From: Thalassia testudinum
Taxonomy: Eukaryota; Streptophyta; Magnoliopsida; Alismatales; Hydrocharitaceae
Length of the DNA: 64,000 bases
Assembly: GCA_037157565.1 (NCBI GenBank)
Contig: JAZHRO010000046.1
Location: 19,918,224 to 19,982,223 of the forward strand
Reading direction: 5' to 3'
A program made the position numbers and the translations under genes. The notes below the pieces were generated by a model. That model ran no database searches, was not told the origin of the DNA, and saw only the letters and a list, made by a program, of their open reading frames with translations. This document shows positions 53,925 to 64,000 of this stretch, piece by piece (within the stretch, counting starts at the first letter, position 1; every line of letters starts with the position of its first letter).

Positions 53925-55740
53925 CTAGGAATAACATACATACAAAGAAGAAATTGAGAATTCACAAGTGTGGGTCAGAATCAAAATCAAAAGATTCATC
54001 CTGAAACCCATCTGCAAAAGATGTCCACAAATGTGGACCAAATTATGGTGTAGACCCATGCCCCAGGGTTGAGTGGTTCTCAGGTTCTGGATGAATATCA
54101 CCCAGAATCGAAGGTTATTGTGTTTACGGGGTCGGGCCTGCAGTTTAGTGGTGTGCAACCCGAAACGAAAATGGCGAACAATAGGTAGATCTGGTTCACT
54201 AGTTTCAGATGTCCACTTAACATTTAGCTTAGAAAAATAATCAGTTATTCCAGGCTTGGGTCACACGTGAAAGATATCATAAGGGTCTGTATAGAAGATA
54301 GGTGGTTTTAGGTTAATAGGTACCCTTAGATCCAAAATCAAAGTTCCCTTAGAATTAGCTTCCCAAAATTTTATTTCAACAATTCTATCCTCCAACATCA
54401 AGAACTCAGGCTCTGGGACTTCTATCATATCATTCACCCCATATGATTCTCCCAAGTCCAGAAATTATGGTTGATCAAGATAGACTTGCACATAATGATC
54501 TCAAAAGTCAGCTCCTCGGGGTGCAGATGAGGAATGGGGCCACTAATTGAATCATCAAGTAAATGAAGATTCGAATCCTCCAAGTTAACCCCAACTGAAT
54601 CAAAATCTTCAATGACTAGGCTATCAAATGGTTTGTCATGCTCCTCGAGCCCATTGTCTCACTAGAATCCTCTTCCTTGAGTTTAAATGAGACCTCACCA
54701 AAAGATTATTCACCCCCAAAATTAAAGAATCCATGATCCTCATTTATATATGTCTTAAAATCGATTGTCATTTTCTGGTTCAAAGAGACATATTTTTCCT
54801 CACTCCCTGGCTCGGGGATCTCAATTGAATCAATCGGTTTATCCTCAATGGGTTGCTCTAGCCCAACCTGGTCATCCCTAGTCTCAAAAAATGTATCCCC
54901 CCCGACAGGCACCTGAGCAGGTTCAAACATTGGCTCTCCTAAAGAGGGTTCATCTTGAGAATCATCCCAAGATTTGACTAGGGCAACCACAAATTTCATC
55001 CTCAACCTCAACAATTTCCCAAGAAGAAACTCACTCAAGTCCCTATCCCTAACACTTTGGAGCAAATCTAATAAAGAGCTATTCAGCTCGTCAATCATTT
55101 TTATCATTGTCTCCAATGCTTCAGTGCATGGTGTTGGCTAAGCTAATAACGATTGTATAGTGTTCCTCAAATTAGCCAACACCTAATTTTGGATCAGGTC
55201 CACTTGAACCGACTGGTTCGATTCAGGTTTAGACGGGTTTGGGTTAAATCTAGGGGAGTCAAGATGTCGAGGTTCTCGAGTCCCTCCCTAAAAGTAGGTC
55301 GTTCTAGGTTGTTCAAAGGATGGTGGCGACCTATATTCAGTAGAATACTAGGGAGGGTAGGTGTTATAATCATTATATCCTTCATGGTTGTAGATCTGGT
55401 TAGGTTGATCATCGAAAGATGGAGATCTATAATCATTGTAGCTCTGGGAAGGATAGTAATCATAATCTTGTTGTCTAGGGTTAGGCCCTGGACACTAAGG
55501 TCCAGATTCGTATCCCCAATCAAAGTTATCCTGGATAGTGGATCAAGTTAAGTTGGGATGGTAATCCTCTTGGGGATAAGTGGTGGTAGGAGGATAGGAT
55601 TGGAAATGTGTGTAAGATGTGGAAGGGTACATGGTGAAGTAAGGAGGGAAATCAGAAGAGAAAGGAGCCTTGCAATAAAAAAAATACAAGCCTATCCTTA
55701 GGTTGGGTAGCCTAAAGGTCCACAGACTCTCAGAATCCAT
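53925..55740 (-). pseudogene. Orphan ORF of M2, broken, function unknown
   Basis: I do not recognise this protein. It begins at an ATG (MDSESLWTF) 136 bases after the leader block, where gag would start. About 345 codons lie in one frame to 54706 with roughly seven stops. The first 180 residues are rich in Tyr, Pro, Asn and Asp (for example YDYYPSQSYNDYRSPSF). A helical part follows (ETMIKMIDELNSSLLDLLQSVRDRDLSEFL), then an acidic part. After a frame change it continues through EFLMLEDRIVEIKFWEA and INLKPPIFYTDPYDIF to about 53925, beside the GTTAAAC motif that also ends M1 pol. No zinc knuckle, protease, RT or integrase motif is seen. A diverged gag or an acquired gene are both possible. M0 may hold a shorter remnant. 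Confidence 0.6.
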
Positions 55741-56867
55741 CCTAAGATTATGGATGATTTACTTTACTTATGTCCAGGCAATCCAACCAGTTAGAAGGAG
55801 GGACTGGGGAGAAGGTTCTTCCTTTGGCTTGCTCCTCTAGTTCCTAGTGTACCCCCAGCCGCGGTTGTTTGACACTACTCCCCTAGCTAGACATCAGATT
55901 GACTAGTATAAGCATGTTAATTGTGAACAATCTCAATCTGGATCCTGACGAGCAAACCAGTCCTTAGGGCCAACGTTTAATCAATTTTAGTTAGGCTTGG
56001 GACAATAGTGCTTCAGGAATGTGATGGGGCCTTTAGATGGGTTGTGCCCTTAATGATCAGTTAAAATGTGTGTGCGTGCATAACCAGGGTTTGCAAACAA
56101 GGTTATTTGATGATGTGTCTTTTAGGATTTAACCTTGTTTAGTAGATTTTGGGGTTTAATCTTTAGGTATATTCAATCAAGTTTTTGTAGAACACTCCAA
56201 GTTTTTGAAAGCACGGGTGATGATATGTTCCTTTAAGAAATCAAAAATAATGTGGAGTGCTTGATTCAGCCCTAAGAATCAACCCTAAGTGGCAAGCTAC
56301 TTGATGGATCAGTTTTAGATTGAGTGGGGCAGCCTAAAGAGCTCAATCAATTGGCCTGTTGCACCACTTAGCTAAGGCACACAAGAATGTTTAACCTATT
56401 TAGATTTCTACTCACTTATGTGTATTGAGTTGAAGTGTACCGAGTCCACAGGTCAGATCCCGGTTAAGTGGTAGAATCAAAGTGATTATGCGCCTTATGA
56501 TAAGAAGTTGTGGGTGTTATGTGTGTAGCTTTTAGTTAAATCCCACAAGAGAAAATTTTTTTTTTTATTTTTTTATATATGCGGGTGGGTGAGGTGAGTG
56601 GAGTGACAATCAAACAACAAAAATCTACCCTAGGGTTTATGCAAAGCACCTAAGTTGATTTGGGATTGAGTTATTAGGTTATGGAATGAAAACTAAGGTG
56701 AGGGTGGTGTGGGGGACACTTAAAAAACACTCTACCCTCACTTTACTCCAGTCTACCGCACTTGGATCTCCATGATAGGGTACCTGCAAGACAATAGATC
56801 AGAGATAAGTGGGGTTAGTGTTATGTAAATGCAAAGAAGCGCAGAAAACAAAGTGAATTCCATTGCC
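55741..56867 (-). other. Leader of M2 with conserved block
   Basis: The block is at 55802-55876 (sense AGTGTCAAACAACCGCGGCT, then CCAAAGGAAGAACCTTCTCC). The remainder aligns in reverse with the P3 leader (62956-64000). A T-run is at 56559-56575. Confidence 0.75.
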
Positions 56868-56885
56868 TCCCCGGCAACGGCGCCA
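56868..56885 (-). other. Primer binding site of M2 (tRNA-Asp)
   Basis: On the minus strand TGGCGCCGTTGCCGGGGA, an exact match to the plant tRNA-Asp complement, three bases from the LTR. Confidence 0.93.
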
Positions 56886-56888
56886 AAA

Positions 56889-58359
56889 TGGTCGCATGAG
56901 TTTCGTGTGTTAGAAATCAGGGTTACAAGTAACTCGCCGTCGTAGTTGCAAAACACGCCTATCAGATAAAATTGATACCAAAACTCCAAGGGAGTCCCGG
57001 GTCGAACACAGGGAGGCGACATTTACTTTAAGTGAAAACCATGCTTCGATTTGTTTCTTTTTGGAGTTTTAGGGTTTTATTATTTCTTTGGTGTTTTTGA
57101 AATAAAAGACAAGCAATCACAAGATAGAAATGGAATCAAATGTGATGTATTGCATTAATATATATTATAATCAACTATGAAAGCATAAAAGAGAGGGGGT
57201 GAGAGAAAATCTCCTGAATCGGCTGTTCAGTAAGACGATGAGACATGGCGGAAGCTCGAACGAAGGAGGTGAGGAGCAGGATGAAGGAGGTGAGATGCAG
57301 GAGGACATCGGGTTAAGGAAAGCATCGGCGTGGCTCCGAAATGGAGGTGAGAAGATGGAGATGATCTGCTACCGAAATGGAGGTGGAGGACGACTCCAAG
57401 GCGACCTATGAATGGGGATGGGAAGTTGGAGGAATATTTAGTGGGGCAGAGGTTTGCTACACTAATAGGCGCCTTGGGAGCTTGAGAACAAGCTCTAATG
57501 GAGCGTTGGTAGGCTTGCTAGAGCTTAGGAGTAGGTGGGAGTAGAGTAGGTAGAGATGGCTTGGAAGGGAGGGGGTGTAGGTCCTTTTATAGTGGAGGAG
57601 AAGAGGCAAAAATAGGTATGGGCCCATTAGTGACATCCAAGCCGTCACTGGAAGAGTTGCTGTAGGTAGCTCATGCCTGCTCATGCCCATAGCTGGCTTT
57701 GCTGGCACGTGAAGAATTAGCAATGGCTATAAGCGTCGCTGCAAATCCAGCTCATGCATCGCTGTAGATCAAGCTCATGCATAGCTGGCGCTGTGCTCCA
57801 CTGCCTTTGCCGCACGCACACACGCCCATGCGCTGGTGCCGTGCTGTGCGTGCGTGCGGTGGCACGTGCGTGTGCTGGGTAGCCTAGGCTGCGACACGTG
57901 GCGCAGTCTAGGTCGTCCATCTTCTTCTTGTTGTAGAGGCTTCTATAGAGGTCAGATTGAGTCGATTTTCACGTTGTTAGGCTGCGATCGTCAACCCGAA
58001 TCCATCCACGTGGTCAGATTTGTCATTTGAGGCTCTGAATTATGTCTCCTAGTCACTTGGCCGTTGATCTTCCTCAGACTGCATATGGTGCTATGGGACT
58101 CCGATCGAGGTGATTTCAGAGGCGTTCGACTCCGATCGTCGTTTTGATCAGATCCGTATGGTTGGATCATCAATCCAAAGCTCCAAAATAAATATCCTTC
58201 TCTCCTAACCACAAAAATGATGTAACTAACCTAAAATATATCAACTACTCTAAATGTAGAATGATGCGTGCTATGCAATATTTATAATATGAAATACAAA
58301 TCTAAGCTTAGGAACATGCATGAATAGGCATTTTATCATCAATAAATGTGTTTCTATCA
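56889..58359 (-). repeat. 5' LTR of M2
   Basis: 1471 bp from TGGTCGC beside the primer site to TATCA at 58359. A TATA box on the minus strand lies at 57583-57592. It is homologous to the P3 LTR (61257-62934) in inverted orientation. Confidence 0.88.
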
Positions 58360-58480
58360 ACCCTCATTTAGGGGATGGAGTTTTGGGAACGGATTTTCCG
58401 TCACCTGCCCTAAAATCCATCTCCAAAGCTTATAAATCTGTCCCCGTAAGTTGTCACTAGAACGTTATCGTGTTGTAGTG
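58360..58480. mobile_element. Possible right terminus of a CACTA-type DNA transposon
   Basis: The segment ends TTGTAGTG, the complement of the CACTA opening CACTACAA, followed by TCA, a possible 3-bp target copy. It lies between the M2 LTR and the point where the P2 leader aligns with the M1 leader (from 58481), so it is foreign to both. It contains an imperfect inverted repeat around GGATGGAGTTTTGGG and CCCTAAAATCCATC. The other terminus is not in view. Confidence 0.35.
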
Positions 58481-59870
58481 TCAGGTGCACATCAATATCT
58501 TAGGTTTTAGTTTTCCATTTGAACTCTAGGAATATATTTGATTTCTGGAAAAAAAAAGAAAAAAATTTGCATATTTTTGTTAAAAAAATATTACAAAAAA
58601 AATTAGGAATTAGATTTAGGATTCTTTTTTAATCTTAGGGTGGAGTTTTGTTTTAAAAAAAAAGGAAAAATTTTGAAAATTTCAAAAAATTTTGAAAAAA
58701 GCTTTGAGAATAAGTCGAAAAATAAATTAAAAAAAAGAAAAATTTGTTTGGTGAAAAAAGCTTGAATTTGAATTTCAAACCCTTTCATATGCCTTTTCAC
58801 CCTTTCCTGAAATTCATCCTAATTTTAATCATAATTTAAAATTTTGATTTTCAAATATTTATTGAGCCAAAAATTCTGAAATTTGAGTAAGAACTATATT
58901 TTCAAATTAGATTTGAAGAGGCACCATTTATTTGAAAAAATTCGAATTGGGTGATTTTTAAAAATTTATGAATTACAAGGGGGTCAAACTGACTCAGATT
59001 TGAAAATTTTTTAATTTCAAAAAGCAATTTCGAATAGCACACAAATCAGATTTGACCAAATATGGCGGGGTTTGAAAGGCCATTAAACTAGCTTTATTTC
59101 CATACTTTTCACAAATTTTTGGATTTAATTTTTACTGTTTCAAATTAAAAAACCAACATGAGGTCAAAATTCCAGATCTGACCCCCCAACAATTAAAAAT
59201 TCATATTTATTTGGTTGAAAAAGTAAAAATTTAAAAAAATATATCTCTGAAAATTTATTTGAGAAAGGAATCTTCCTATCAAATTTCAAATCAATTGGAT
59301 CCAAATTGTGCTACAGAGAATAGCTTGAATTTGAATGTTGGCATGCTGAACACTTAGAAATTGCATAAACCCTAGGGCTCAACCTTTAGGGTTACATTCT
59401 AGTGACCACACTTGGCTAACCAAGGCTTAATCAAGTCTAGTGGCTAGTCGGTGAGCTTGGTCCCCTTATGGACCACTCACCAAAAACCCCAATTTGAAGA
59501 AAGAGGTTAAGAAAAATTTGCATAAAACATATTAAATAACCGAAATTCGTTATCGTACTACTGGGTCATCACAACCGCCTTAGTCAAACCACAGCCAAAT
59601 CTGCAAGGCAGTATCAAATGATCACGGCTCAAGGGTACAAAGGAACTGGTGGAGAAAGCCAAAGGAAGAACCTTCTCCTTAGTCACCTCGTACAGATTGG
59701 TTGGTTAGCTTGGGGGGTTGGGATTACTTGCAATCGGTTGCACGAAGAATTTTTCTTCATAAATTAGAATCTTAAGGAAAAATCCGTTCATCTGATCCTA
59801 AGAACCATTTGATTAACAAGAACTTAGCCTTGTTTGGCTTAGCTACACCTACCCAGGGTTTGGTTGGTGT
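58481..59870 (+). other. Leader of P2
   Basis: AT-rich with A and T runs at 58540-58780. The conserved block is at 59609-59681 (AGTATCAAATGATCACGGCT, then CCAAAGGAAGAACCTTCTCC). The first sequence differs from the M1 copy by four transitions. No ORF of interest. Confidence 0.75.
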
Positions 59871-61256
59871 ATGCAAGGGAGGAGGTCACTTAGACCTCAA
59901 CTGGTCGGACCTTGGGAGCCACTCCCAAGGAGGCGAAGGCGATTCGTCACATCGCTCGGACCATCTTCTCACCCTTCTTCTTCATCTACTCTCTTAGTTG
60001 AGATGGCTAAACCTGGACCCGGACCTGGCTAGGATCCAGCGAATCTGGACTTGATGGCTCACCTGGAAGCCCAAGTCATCGAATCAGAGGAGCGATATCA
60101 GCAGAATATCAACAGAATCTTGACGATATTAGACAGAATGCAGCTTCCACCTCGAGGAGAACAATAATGGGATTTCTACGATTCGACGACACCGATTCTT
60201 GCACCTCAAGTTTGGATTCCTGCAAGCAGAGACATGTTCAAGTTAAAACCAAACATGATTAGCTTGATCCAGAATCATTTCTATGGGAACTCGACTGAGG
60301 ATCCATTCCAACATATAGAGGACCTGAGTCGAATCGTGGAAATGGTCCGACCAGGAATGTTGACTTGGGAATTGTTCTAATGAAGCTTTTTCCATTTTCT
60401 CTCAAGGATAAAGCTTCATATTGGTTCAAGGCCATCGGGTGGCCAATTGGAACTTGGGTGGAATTACGATGTGAATTCCTACAAAAGTTCTTCCCGATCG
60501 GTCGAACAAACGCGATGAGAAACACGATTATGACTTTCTCCCAAGGACCTGAGTAGAAGTTGCAAGATTCCTGGGACCGATTTCAAAATCTCCTCAGGAA
60601 ATGCCTACGTAATGGTGTGCCCATATGGCACTTGGCTCAGATCTTTTACCATAGGTTGGATGACACACATCAGTATCTAGCCAATGCATCTAGTGGCAGG
60701 AATTTCCTCGCAAAAGATAAGAACAACGCATATGATTTGTTCGAGTCTTCGGCGGAGAATCATTGAATGTTGCGTCAATGAACCAATTCCAGTGACTTGA
60801 ATAGCAACGGGATAGTATCCATGAGGCTTACGCCAAGTCTGCTCGAGCTGATGTGGACATCATCACCAAGAAGTTGGATAAGATGGATGTGCTAGATATG
60901 ACACTCGACAAACTAATTCAAGCTCAACTTGAATTCACCAAAAATTCTACTGCATCTGGATCCTCTTATGCACCCCGAGCCCCCCAGCACGAGTTAATTT
61001 ACTTATATGGGATGCATCTTCTCCATATCATGGGATCCCGTATATCAGGATCCCGCGAATAATCTTGATCTAGCACCACAAAATCATGGTTATGCACCAC
61101 ATGACAATTTTAATGCATATTCCCTTGACGAATATACGTCTCAGACATCGTCGGCCTACAAAGATGTTAAAGCTATTTAGGGATACGGCATAATAACCCA
61201 TACTCGGAGACATATAACCTTGGTTGGGACTAGCATCCGAATTTCTCCTGGTCTGG
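59871..61256 (+). pseudogene. gag: gag of P2, broken and 3'-truncated
   Basis: The ATG at 59871 (MQGRRSLRPQLVGPWEPL) matches the M1 start. Frame changes follow, then HLEAQVIESEERYQQNINRIL, the coiled-coil-like stretch, and the core with FKLKPNMISLIQNHFYG, LFPFSLKDKASYWFKAIG, RCEFLQKFFP and NAMRNTIMTFSQ. A TAG at 60554 and a stop at 60764 interrupt it. 60853-61062 has KKLDKMDVLDMTLDKLIQAQLEF, and the last codons NNPYSETYNLGW and NFSWSGD stop at the P3 LTR. M1 continues past this point into a Gln-rich tail and protease. Confidence 0.85.
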
Positions 61257-62934
61257 TGATGTAGACACATTTATTTAGGATAAAATGACTATTTATGCAT
61301 GTTCCTAGGCTTAGATATGCATTCCATATTATAAATATTTCATAGCATGCATCATTCTACATTTAGAGTAGTCTCTATAAATTATAGGTTAATTTGTGTC
61401 CTTTTGTGGTCAGGAGAGGAGATTTATTTCGAGGGCTAGGATTGATGATTCAACCGTACGGATCTGATCAAGATGACGATTGGAGTCTAATGCCTCCGAA
61501 ATCATCTTGATCGAAGTTTCGTAGCACATTATGTAGTTTGAGGAAGATTAAAAGCCAAGGGGCAAGGTGGCACCAATTAGAACCTTAGATGCCAAATTCG
61601 ACCGTACGGATGGATCTGGATTGACAATCGCAGCCCAACGATGCAAAAATTGACCCAATCCGACATTCGTGGTGCCACGTATAAAGCAAGCAAGATGGAC
61701 GTCTATGATGGTGCCATGTGGTGCCATCACAATTGCCCAAATCCACTCAAGTCTCTTCACTCAACCTCAACAAGCAATCCCAGTTGTTGGTTCTCAATCC
61801 AACGACTGAGATCCACACACACTCGGCATTCAGCTTCAAAGGAGAAGATGGAGATGAGATCTCGTCCATTAGATAGAGATCCAATGGTCAAGAACGTGTG
61901 CGCACAATTTTGACTACGTGACAATCTGCAATCTTGGTGCAGTGGTCGCGAGCAGCACTCTCAACTTGTGAGCACGAGTTCGAGCCACGGAGAAGGGATG
62001 AATCAGGCATCGTGGGTGCGAGTGCCAAATTGGGCCGCGCGATCCACAACCCTCCGATGAAGATCTGACGGTGGAGATTCGTCCATGCCTCAACAGCTGC
62101 GAGCATAAGGGAGCGCATGAGCAGGCGTTAGTAGACGTCAGCAGGTGTAAGGGTTGGCTACAGCGATGCTTGAGCTAGAACTTTAGCGACATCTTTACTG
62201 TCGCTAATTGTCCCATACTCATTTTAGCCCCTCTCCTCCACTATAAAAAGGCCTACACCCCTCCTTTCATAACCATCTCTTCCTTTCTCTCCCTCACCAC
62301 CTCCAAGGCTCTAGAAAGAGCATGTCCCAAGCCCAGGATGCTCCTCTAGAGTAGAAAACCAACATTTGTTCCCACTTCTCACCCACATTCATGGAGCATC
62401 CCATGGCCTTCCTCTCACCACCTTCTGGAAGAAGATCCTCGCAGCGACGTCGTCCTACCCTGTCCTCCTTCCTCTATCATCGTTCTCCTTCCTCTAGCTT
62501 CTCACTACCTTCATCCAAGAGACATCAGAGCAAGCCATCCTCCAAGCGACCATCGAGGGGGACTCTTCTCACCTCTCTCTATCTTTATCGCTTTTGTAGT
62601 GTAGTTTTCTGCTTTCTTATCTGTAGCAAACACTTGTTTAGATATATATGTGATTGTTTCTCTCTCTCTCTCTCTCTCTTCGCAACTAGATTAGATAGAA
62701 ATCATTTCAACCTGATCTCTTACCTTATAAAAATAAAAAAAATACAAACTATAAAAACAACAAAAAGAAATAAAATCGAAGTGCGGATTACAAAACCAAA
62801 AGTTCGCCTCCCCGTGTTTGACCTAGGTCTCACCTCAAGTTTCGATTATAAATTTTATATGGTAGCGGATTTCTACGCACTACGATGACGGGTTTCCAAC
62901 TCAAATCTTTTCGCATACGAAATCATGCTCACCA
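61257..62934 (+). repeat. 5' LTR of P3
   Basis: 1678 bp. It opens TGATGTAGACACATTT, aligned with the complement of the M2 LTR end, and closes CACCA at 62934 before the primer site. A CT microsatellite lies at 62658-62680. Confidence 0.85.
62242..62249 (+). promoter_or_regulatory. TATA box of the P3 LTR
   Basis: TATAAAAA in the context CTCCACTATAAAAAGG. The same context, reversed, occurs in both M2 LTRs. A CT-rich stretch follows, as often near plant transcription starts. Confidence 0.65.
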
Positions 62935-62937
62935 TGT

Positions 62938-62955
62938 TGGCACCGTTGCTGGGGA
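62938..62955 (+). other. Primer binding site of P3 (tRNA-Asp type)
   Basis: TGGCACCGTTGCTGGGGA, two transitions from the plant tRNA-Asp complement. Confidence 0.88.
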
Positions 62956-64000
62956 GGCAACGCTCTTTGGTTTTTCTCACGTTTTTCCGCCTTACTTAAC
63001 TTTTATCTCTCTTTTTATCTGATCTTATTGTGATTGCAGGTACTCTTCCAAGGTGGGCCTGTGCGGTTAGATTGGAGAAAAGTGCTGATGAAGGTTTTGT
63101 AAGTGTATCCCCACCACCCCCACCCTAGATTCCATTCCATTACCTAAAAACTCAAACTCAAATCAACTTAGGTGCTTGCTTAAACCTTAGGTTAGATCTT
63201 GGTTGTTTGTTTGTCACATCACCTCACCTCACCCATTCGCATAAATTAAAAAAATGCAAAAAAAAATTACGCTTCACTTTTTGTGGAATTAAACTAAAAA
63301 GAGACACACTTAAACACTCACAAATTTTTCAACCAAAGGCGCACAATCACATTGATTATACCACTTAACCAAAATCTAACCTATGGATCTGGTACACCTT
63401 AACTCAACACACAAATAAGTGAATAAAAATTTGATTAGGTTAAACATTTTTGTGTGCCTTACTCAAGTGGTGCAACAGGCTAATTGTTTGAACTATTTAG
63501 GCTGCACCACTCAATTTAAAACTGATCCATCAAGTAGCTTGCCACTTAGGGTTGATTTTTAGGGCTGAACCAGGCACTCCACGTTATTTCTGATTTTTAA
63601 AGAAATATATCATCACCAGCGCATGCAAAACTTAGATTTTTCTCCTGAATTTGATTGAATACACCTAAGATTAAACCCTAAAAGCTAATAAACAAGGCTA
63701 AACCCTAAAAGACACATCATCAAATAACCTTGTTTGAAAACCCTGATTATGCACACACACATTTAAATTGATTATTAAGGGCACAACCTATCTAAAGGGC
63801 CCACCACATTCCAAGAACACAATCATCCCAAGCCTAATTAAAACTGAGTAGACGTTGGCCTTAAGGATTAACACACTCTTTGGGACTCCAACTGAGATTT
63901 TTTTCGATTAATTTGCTTCTACAAGTCCATCAAATGTCTAGCTAGGGGAGTAGCATCAAACGATCGCGGTTAGAAGGTATTAAACTGGAGGTCCAAGCCA
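62956..64000 (+). other. Leader of P3, cut by the window edge
   Basis: Non-coding. It aligns with the M2 leader in reverse. The first half of the conserved block is at 63949-63971 (AGCATCAAACGATCGCGGTT), and the second half would begin at about the last base. Confidence 0.75.

Larger units (their letters stand above)
45414..58359 (-). mobile_element. Element M2: non-autonomous Athila-like LTR retrotransposon with an orphan ORF
   Basis: On the minus strand: 5' LTR (56889-58359), tRNA-Asp primer site (56868-56885), leader with the conserved block, a broken ORF (55740-53925) unlike gag or pol, internal polypurine tract (53768-53784), 3' non-coding region, and 3' LTR (45414-52521, truncated and interrupted by E). 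P3 has an LTR of the same family in the opposite orientation. No RT or integrase is present, so it would depend on another element, and M1 or P2 relatives are plausible helpers. Confidence 0.85.
58481..61256 (+). mobile_element. Element P2: Athila-lineage element of the M1 family, fragment
   Basis: Leader and gag only. The 5' LTR and primer site are missing on the left (CACTA-like piece and M2), and pol is displaced on the right by P3. Leader and gag align with M1 in reverse orientation. Confidence 0.85.
61257..64000 (+). mobile_element. Element P3: M2-family LTR retrotransposon, 5' end only
   Basis: 5' LTR, tRNA-Asp primer site and leader are present, and the coding part lies beyond the window. 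LTR and leader align with M2 in reverse orientation. It is inserted in the gag of P2. Whether it carries the orphan ORF cannot be seen. Confidence 0.85.

Overview
This window reads as intergenic heterochromatin from a large-genome flowering plant. The evidence is a stack of plant-type Ty3/Gypsy LTR retrotransposons, primer sites matching plant tRNA-Asp and initiator tRNA-Met, and no recognisable host gene. The GC-rich, GC3-rich gag-pol of the youngest element and the style of its LTRs fit a monocot, but the species cannot be named from sequence. I found no rRNA, tRNA, CRISPR or host coding gene. Every protein domain I recognise belongs to a mobile element.

Layout, left to right. Element A (1-10607, + strand) is an old Athila-lineage element with degenerate gag and pol. 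Only the end of its 5' LTR is in the window, and its full 3' LTR is 8828-10607. It abuts M0 (10608-18493, - strand), a non-autonomous Athila-like element with a 3.5 kb internal region and no gag-pol. M1 (18494-45413, - strand) is an Athila-lineage element with gag, protease, RT, RNase H and integrase. It is split by two chromovirus insertions. C (25052-35467, + strand, TSD AATTG) sits inside the M1 RT. It is almost intact and young: its LTRs differ by about 17 substitutions and one 13-bp indel over 2.7 kb. B (39152-43715, + strand, TSD CACTG) sits in the M1 leader and has lost most of its interior.

The 5' LTR of M1 is fused at about 45413 to the truncated 3' LTR of M2 (45414-58359, - strand). 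M2 is a non-autonomous Athila-like element carrying a broken orphan ORF of about 600 codons in place of gag-pol. Its left LTR holds E (46086-52075, TSD GCCAT), a solo-LTR-like insertion with a captured RNase H-integrase fragment. E in turn holds a solo LTR, F (48049-50309, TSD ATATA), inside a TA microsatellite. Right of M2 lie a possible CACTA terminus (58360-58480), the leader and gag of P2 (58481-61256, + strand), and the 5' LTR, primer site and leader of P3 (61257-64000, + strand). P3 belongs to the M2 family and continues past the window edge.

The elements are parasites of one another rather than a pathway, but they share cis modules. M1, P2, M2 and P3 share all or part of a leader block upstream of gag (or of the orphan ORF), a packaging or dimerisation candidate. 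A, M0, M1 and M2 share a second polypurine tract at the end of the coding region. Several families start their LTR with a short palindrome whose arms differ in sequence but pair. The two chromoviruses share arrays of the palindrome CAGACGTCTG in their LTRs. Inferred order of insertion: M0 and P2 are hosts; then A, M1, M2 and P3; then B and E; then F and finally C. B and F are not dated relative to each other.
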